28,509 nucleotides of DNA from CAZMGD01 sp964565705 (GTDB taxonomy: Bacteria; Actinomycetota; Acidimicrobiia; Acidimicrobiales; Ilumatobacteraceae). The notes beneath the pieces were generated by a model. That model worked only from the letters and a program-made list of their open reading frames with translations. It was not told the DNA's origin and searched no databases. The stretch lies in NCBI GenBank assembly GCA_964565705.1, contig CAZMGD010000050.1, positions 1 through 28,509 of the forward strand, written 5' to 3'. A program made the translations under genes and the position numbers. Positions 24,646 to 28,509 of the stretch are shown piece by piece. Numbering within the stretch: the stretch's first letter is position 1; each line of letters starts with the position of its first letter.

Positions 24646-25263
24646 ATGGAGCTGCTGCTGGTCCGCCATGCCCTGCCGATCCGGCGTGAGGTCGACGAAG
24701 GCGCCGCCGACCCCGAGCTGTCCGAGGTCGGCATCGCCCAGGCGAAGCTGCTCGGCGAGTACCTGGCCGACGAGGAGGTCGCCGCCGTGTACTCCAGCCC
24801 GATGCGCCGTGCGCTCGAGACCGCCCAACCGGTCGCTGATGCCCACGGCCTGCCGATCGTCGTGTCCGACGGCATCGCCGAGTACGACCGGACGTCCAAC
24901 TGGTACGTGCCGATCGAGGAGCTGCGGGCGACCAACGATCCGCGCTGGCAGGCGCTGCAGCGCGGCGAGTGGCATGCGGACGAATCGGAGGACGACTTCC
25001 ACGACCGGGTGCTCGGCGGCATCCAACAGATCGTCGCCGACCATGCCAGCGAGCGGGTCGCGGTCGTGTGCCACGGCGGCGTGATCAACAGCTACCTCGC
25101 CGACGTGTTGAGCACCCCGCATCGGCGCGGGTTCTTCTACCCCGCGTACACGGGGGTGAGTCGTGTCGCTGCCTCGAAGGAGGGACGGCGCTCGATCGTG
25201 TCGATCAACGAGATCGCCCACCTTCGCGGGTCGGGCCTGCCGGCGGGGTTGACGTCGCTGTGA
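24646..25263 (+). CDS. Histidine phosphatase family protein
   Basis: A 205-aa phosphoglycerate-mutase-like phosphatase. The phosphohistidine is His8 in LLLVRHALPIRREV (RHA in place of the usual RHG/RHE). SSPMRRALETAQPVADAHGL holds the conserved Arg, GIAEYDRTSNWYVP the acid residue, and VAVVCHGGVINSYL the second catalytic His. The substrate could be a sugar phosphate, nucleotide or protein; the sequence does not decide. The ATG at 24646 is favoured over the GTG at 24628 because of the hexamer 7 nt upstream. It overlaps the M18 peptidase start by 4 nt (GTGA). Confidence 0.93.
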   Translation: MELLLVRHALPIRREVDEGAADPELSEVGIAQAKLLGEYLADEEVAAVYSSPMRRALETAQPVADAHGLPIVVSDGIAEYDRTSNWYVPIEELRATNDPRWQALQRGEWHADESEDDFHDRVLGGIQQIVADHASERVAVVCHGGVINSYLADVLSTPHRRGFFYPAYTGVSRVAASKEGRRSIVSINEIAHLRGSGLPAGLTSL

Positions 25264-26516
25264 CCGCGATCGACGACCTGGTCACGTACCTCGACAGTTC
25301 GCCGAGCCCGTGGCACGCGGTCGCGACCAGCGCGACGCGACTCGTCGCCGCGGGCTTCCAACCGGTGCCACTGCACGAGTCGTGGGGCCCGACGTCGGCC
25401 GGGTTCACGGTGCGCGACGGGGCCCTCGTGGCCTGGCGGGTCGCCGACGACGCGTCGCCGGGTGCGCCACTGCGCATCGTCGGCGCCCACACCGACTCCC
25501 CGAACCTCCGCATCAAGCCACGACCCGACGAGGGTGCGCTCGGCTGGAAGCAACTCGCCGTCGAGGTCTACGGCGGGATCCTCAGCAACTCGTGGCTGGA
25601 CCGCGACCTCGGCGTCGCCGGCCGGCTGATCGTCGACGGGGCGCCGGTGAACGTCGCCGTGCACGAGCCGATCGCGCGCGTTGCCCAGTTGGCGATCCAC
25701 CTCGACCGCGACGTCAATGAACGTGGGCTCGTGCTCGACAAGCAGGCCCACCTGACGCCGATCTGGGGCAGCGGCGCCGACAGACCGGGCGAGTTCCAGG
25801 AGTGGATCGCCGAGCGCGCCGGCGTCCCGGCAGGGGCGATCGAGGGATGGGAGCTGTGCCTGTTCGACGTCCAGGGCGCGGCGGTGCTCGGATCGGACTC
25901 GTCGCTGCTGGCGAGCGGGCGGATCGACAACCAGGTGTCGTGCTGGGCGGCGACGACCGCGTTGATCGACGCACCCGCGGCGGCCGGGGTGGTGCAGGTG
26001 ATCGCGCTGTTCGACCACGAGGAGGTCGGCTCGAGCAGCACGACCGGCGCCGCCGGGCCGCTGCTCGAAGCGGTGCTGGAACGCCTGGTGCTCGCCCGCG
26101 ACGGTGGGCGCGCCGACCTGCTCCAGTCGTTCGCCGCGTCGGTGTGCATCTCGGCCGACGGCGCCCACGCCGTGCATCCGAACTATCCCGAGCGGCACGA
26201 GCCGGGGCACCGACCGATCGTCAACGCCGGCCCTGCGGTCAAGGTGAACGCCAACCAGCGCTACGCGACGTCGCCCGAGAGCGCGGCCGTGTTCCAGCGC
26301 GCCTGCGCGGCCGCCGGAGTTCCGCATCAGGTCTTCGTGTCACGCAACAACATGCCGTGCGGCAGCACGATCGGTCCGATCACCGCGACCCGCCTCGGCA
26401 TCGACACCGTCGACGTCGGCGTGCCCCAACTGTCGATGCACTCCGCCCGCGAGCTGTGCGGCACCGCCGACCCCCCGGCGCTCGCCGCGGCCCTCCGGGT
26501 GTTCCTCGCCGGGTGA
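25260..26516 (+). CDS. apeB: M18 family aminopeptidase (aspartyl aminopeptidase type)
   Basis: A dinuclear zinc exopeptidase of 418 aa. The metal and catalytic residues are all present: His and Asp in IVGAHTDSPNLRIKPRPD at about residues 77-79, the Glu pair in ALFDHEEVGSSSTTGAAGP near 255, Asp in CISADGAHAVHPNYPERH near 300, and the last His in VGVPQLSMHSARELCG near 394. KVNANQRYATS is the M18-specific stretch. The family removes N-terminal acidic or other residues; the exact preference is not evident. The GTG at 25260 overlaps the phosphatase stop as GTGA. Palindromic repeat elements begin at its stop codon. Confidence 0.94.
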   Translation: MTAIDDLVTYLDSSPSPWHAVATSATRLVAAGFQPVPLHESWGPTSAGFTVRDGALVAWRVADDASPGAPLRIVGAHTDSPNLRIKPRPDEGALGWKQLAVEVYGGILSNSWLDRDLGVAGRLIVDGAPVNVAVHEPIARVAQLAIHLDRDVNERGLVLDKQAHLTPIWGSGADRPGEFQEWIAERAGVPAGAIEGWELCLFDVQGAAVLGSDSSLLASGRIDNQVSCWAATTALIDAPAAAGVVQVIALFDHEEVGSSSTTGAAGPLLEAVLERLVLARDGGRADLLQSFAASVCISADGAHAVHPNYPERHEPGHRPIVNAGPAVKVNANQRYATSPESAAVFQRACAAAGVPHQVFVSRNNMPCGSTIGPITATRLGIDTVDVGVPQLSMHSARELCGTADPPALAAALRVFLAG

Positions 26517-26532
26517 CACCCGCCGGGTGTCA
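26514..26532. repeat. Inverted repeat spanning the apeB stop codon
   Basis: TGACACCC and GGGTGTCA, a perfect 8-bp inverted repeat with a GCC loop. The left arm starts at the apeB TGA, and the right arm is the beginning of the next palindromic element. It looks like the end of one element facing the start of another, and could form a terminator hairpin. Confidence 0.6.
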
Positions 26533-26581
26533 GAACCGACCCCGCCACCACCTGGCTCACAGCCAGCGAGCTTCTGTCACC
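26526..26581. repeat. Palindrome-ended element, copy A of the 26.5-kb pair
   Basis: A 56-bp element with ends GGTGTCAGAA and TTCTGTCACC (one mismatch to a perfect inverted repeat). The interior contains CCACCTGGCTCACAGCCAGC, with an internal hairpin CTGGCT-CAC-AGCCAG at 26552-26566. On the opposite strand the interior reads GAGCCAGGTGGTGGCGGGG, similar to CTGACCAGGTGCGGTGAGG of the pyrB-pyrC elements. It is therefore the same family in inverse orientation. Confidence 0.8.
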
Positions 26582-26598
26582 TGCATCCGTCGTCAACG

Positions 26599-26655
26599 GG
26601 TGTCAGAACCGATCACCCCGCCACCTGGCTCACAGCTTGCGAACCTTCTGACACC
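26599..26655. repeat. Palindrome-ended element, copy B of the 26.5-kb pair
   Basis: A 57-bp element with perfect ends GGTGTCAGAA / TTCTGACACC, 17 bp after copy A. It shares the CCACCTGGCTCACAGC interior with copy A but has diverged around it (GATCACCCCG, TTGCGAACC). The pair occupies most of the 183-bp gap between the convergent apeB and plsC genes, where it could act as a bidirectional terminator. I saw no gene in this gap. Confidence 0.82.
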
Positions 26656-26699
26656 AGCGTGCGCGGACCGCGGGCAGCGTCCCCGGGGACGCTCGCCAA

Positions 26700-27377
26700 C
26701 TAACCGGCGCGCACCTGGGCGGTGTCGAAGAGGGTCTGCAGCTCGCCGTGGAGCTGCTCGGTCAGCACCTTCACCGCGTCGCGCGGGACGCGACCGTTCA
26801 CCGTCGGCGCCGGCGGGGCCAACGGCTTGCCGACCACGACGTGCACCCGTCGCGGGTAGACGAACCTCGAGCCCTTCGGCATCACGCGCTCGCTGCCGCC
26901 GATGCCGACCGGCACGATCGGGCACTGGGCCCGGCACGCCACGTAGGCCGCGCCGTCGTACAGCGGCTGGACCAACGGGCCCGACTTGCGCTCGCCCTCG
27001 GGGAACAGCACCAGCGGCTCCCCCGCCTCCAGCACCTGGATGCATCGCTTGAGCGCCTCGCGGTCCGCCGAGCCACGGGTGACGGGGAACCCGCCGAGCG
27101 ACGACAGGAGCCAGCGGTAGGGCTGCTTCCTCCAGAGCGTGTCCTTGCCCATGTAGCGCAGGCGGCGGCGGGTGACGCAGGCCGCGATCGGCGTGTCCAT
27201 GTTGCTGCGGTGCACCGGGGCGAGGATGAACGCGCCCCCGGCCGGGACGTGCTCGGCCCCCTCGACGCGTGCTCGCATCCAGGTGCGTGAGAAGCCGACC
27301 ACGAGCGAGCGGGCCACCTGGTAGAACGCGCGGCTGGGCCACGATCCGCCTGCCAGGAAGGTGTCGACGTCGGCCAT
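26700..27377 (-). CDS. plsC: 1-acyl-sn-glycerol-3-phosphate acyltransferase (PlsC family)
   Basis: A membrane-associated acyltransferase that makes phosphatidic acid. The catalytic H(X4)D motif is in ILAPVHRSNMDTPIAACV near residue 53. GGFPVTRGSADREALKRC contains the second block (Arg), VLFPEGERKSG near residue 126 is the FPEGxR glycerophosphate-binding block, and PIVPVGIGGSERVMP is block four. It is 225 aa with no clear full transmembrane helix beyond a weak hydrophobic N-terminal stretch. The ATG at 27377 overlaps the cmk stop by one base (TGATG). plsC after cmk is a common bacterial order. The exact acceptor is inferred from the family. Confidence 0.92.
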   Translation of the reverse strand: MADVDTFLAGGSWPSRAFYQVARSLVVGFSRTWMRARVEGAEHVPAGGAFILAPVHRSNMDTPIAACVTRRRLRYMGKDTLWRKQPYRWLLSSLGGFPVTRGSADREALKRCIQVLEAGEPLVLFPEGERKSGPLVQPLYDGAAYVACRAQCPIVPVGIGGSERVMPKGSRFVYPRRVHVVVGKPLAPPAPTVNGRVPRDAVKVLTEQLHGELQTLFDTAQVRAG

Positions 27378-28042
27378 CAGCGCTCGCTCTCCTCGTGCTG
27401 GAGGGCGCGTCGGGCGACGACCAGCTGTTCCAGTTCGTCCACGATGTCGGTCACGGTGCGGCCCGTGCTGTCGACGGTCACCGACTGTTCCGCCTCCTTG
27501 AGCGGCCCCTCCGCCCGCCCCCGATCGATGGCGTCGCGCCGAGCGATCGCCGCCGCGACCTCGTCGACGTCGCCGCCCAGCTCGGCGACACGGCGCTCGG
27601 CGCGCTCTCGCGCCGATGCCGTCAAGTACACCTTGAGCACCGCGTCCGGGAACACCACGGTGCCGATGTCGCGGCCCTCGATGACCCCGCCGCCGCGCTC
27701 CTCGCCCCAGGCTCGCTGGCGAGCGACGAGCTCGGCGCGCACGCCTGGGTTCGACGCCACCGCGCTGACGTCCGTCGTCGCCTGCGTCGTACGGATCGCC
27801 GTGGTCACGTCGTCGCCGTCCAGGAACACGCCGTCGTGCCCCACCCGCAGGTCCAGCCGGCGAGCCAGCACGGCCACGGACTCGGCGTCGTCGGGGTCGA
27901 GCCCGGCTCGACGGGCGGCGACAGCGACGGCACGGTACATGGCGCCCGTGTCCAGGTACTGGAGTCCGAGGCGGACGGCGAGCGCTCGGGCGACGGTCGA
28001 CTTGCCGGCCCCGGCCGGGCCATCGATGGCGACGACGGTCAC
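27377..28042 (-). CDS. cmk: Cytidylate kinase
   Basis: Phosphorylates CMP and dCMP with ATP. The P-loop AIDGPAGAGKSTVARALA is at about residues 5-22. The CMP-binding blocks are YLDTGAMYRAVAVAARRAG near 33 and GVIEGRDIGTVVFPDAVLKV near 125, and the lid-region arginines are in ASARERAERRVAEL and RRDAIDRGRAEGPL. I chose the GTG at 28042, which overlaps the upstream stop as GTGA with GGGG 9 nt upstream; a TTG at 28045 would add one residue. The protein is 221 aa. It lies between the guaB1-like gene and plsC with overlaps on both sides. Confidence 0.95.
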   Translation of the reverse strand: MTVVAIDGPAGAGKSTVARALAVRLGLQYLDTGAMYRAVAVAARRAGLDPDDAESVAVLARRLDLRVGHDGVFLDGDDVTTAIRTTQATTDVSAVASNPGVRAELVARQRAWGEERGGGVIEGRDIGTVVFPDAVLKVYLTASARERAERRVAELGGDVDEVAAAIARRDAIDRGRAEGPLKEAEQSVTVDSTGRTVTDIVDELEQLVVARRALQHEESER

Positions 28043-28509
28043 CAACTCGTGCCCCGCGGCCGGCCTTCCTCGTAGCCCGCCGTCGACTGGATGCCCACGA
28101 CCGCTCGCTCGTGGAACTCGGCGACGTTCGACGCCCCGGCGTAGGTCGCGGAGCTGCGCACGCCGGCGACGATCTGGTCGATGATGTCCTCCACCCCAGG
28201 GCGCTCGGGATCGAGGTACATGCGCGACGTGCTGATGCCTTCCTCGAACAGCTCCTTGCGGGCGCGGTCGAACGCCGACTCGCCGCTCGTGCGGCCCTTG
28301 ACCGCGCGGTTCGACGCCATCCCGAAGCTCTCCTTGTAGAGGCGGCCGTCGGGATCGCGCAGCGTGTCAGCGGCCGACTCGTAGGTGCCCGCCAGCCACG
28401 AACCGAACATGACGTTCGAGGCACCGGCAGCGAGCGCGAGCGCGACGTCGCGGGGGTGGCGAACGCCGCCGTCGGCCCACACGTGCTTGCCCAGCTCACG
28501 GGCGGTCTC
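28039..28509 (-). CDS. guaB1: GuaB1-type IMP dehydrogenase-related protein, C-terminal fragment
   Basis: The last 156 codons of a gene that extends beyond the window. The segment KHVWADGGVRHPRDVALALA, then SNVMFGSWLAGTYESAADTL and YKESFGMASNRAVKGR, is the C-terminal half of the IMPDH/GMP-reductase TIM barrel with its phosphate-binding glycines and the flap region. The tail GVEDIIDQIVAGVRSSATYA followed by AVVGIQSTAGYEEGRPRGTSW is characteristic of the actinobacterial GuaB1 group and not of true GuaB. A mycobacterial GuaB1 has been reported to act as a GMP reductase, so purine salvage is the likely role. The catalytic Cys loop is outside the window. It overlaps cmk by GTGA. Confidence 0.88.
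   Translation of the reverse strand, partial: ETARELGKHVWADGGVRHPRDVALALAAGASNVMFGSWLAGTYESAADTLRDPDGRLYKESFGMASNRAVKGRTSGESAFDRARKELFEEGISTSRMYLDPERPGVEDIIDQIVAGVRSSATYAGASNVAEFHERAVVGIQSTAGYEEGRPRGTSW

Overview
The window is a gene-dense stretch of high-GC DNA (roughly 70% G+C by eye) from an actinobacterium. The evidence is the gene order alaS-ruvX-mltG-aroE-aroC-aroK-aroB-aroQ-pepQ-efp-nusB-pyrR-pyrB-pyrC-carA-carB, a GuaB1-type IMP-dehydrogenase-like protein, DUF3151 and DUF3073-like proteins, an actinobacterial-type class I dihydroorotase, and many apparently leaderless genes. An acidimicrobial lineage (Ilumatobacter-like) is my best guess, but it is inferred and not proven. No rRNA, tRNA, insertion sequence with a transposase, or CRISPR array was seen.

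Layout. Positions 1-17402 form a long minus-strand supercluster. It runs from alaS through the shikimate genes (aroE, aroC, aroK, aroB, aroQ), an M24 peptidase, EF-P and NusB, and then the UMP pathway (pyrR, pyrB, pyrC, carA, start of carB). Most junctions are ATGA, GTGA or TGATG overlaps, so translation is probably coupled. Two things interrupt the cluster. A divergent tetR / DHA2-family MFS exporter pair (7079-9349) sits between aroB and aroQ, and a tandem array of 57-bp palindromic elements (2604-2930) sits between pyrB and pyrC.

Positions 17460-18182 hold a cysteine-rich protein on the plus strand. Positions 18186-22844 are a minus-strand housekeeping run: a DUF3151 gene, mobA, a rhodanese, RNase D, a small DUF3073-like protein and typA/bipA. 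Next come a small membrane protein (+), pyruvate kinase (-), a histidine phosphatase and an M18 aminopeptidase (+, overlapping). The window ends with a minus-strand guaB1-cmk-plsC run.

Regulation visible in the sequence. (1) The pyrR leader carries a near-consensus PyrR-binding loop directly upstream of the pyrR Shine-Dalgarno sequence, which predicts UMP-dependent translational repression of the operon. (2) Many genes lack a Shine-Dalgarno sequence and instead have TAnnnT exactly 6-7 nt before the start codon. This is the signature of leaderless transcripts, and it helped settle several starts. (3) pyk and the phosphatase start 20 bp apart, around one symmetric -10-like hexamer.

The most unusual item is the family of palindromic elements with GGTGTCAGAA / TTCTGACACC ends. 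Four copies are tandem inside the pyrB-pyrC junction and two related copies lie in inverse orientation between convergent genes near 26.5 kb. The pyrB-pyrC array has a 90-bp period, is open in frame, and is bracketed by ATGA overlaps with both neighbours, so it may be translated.
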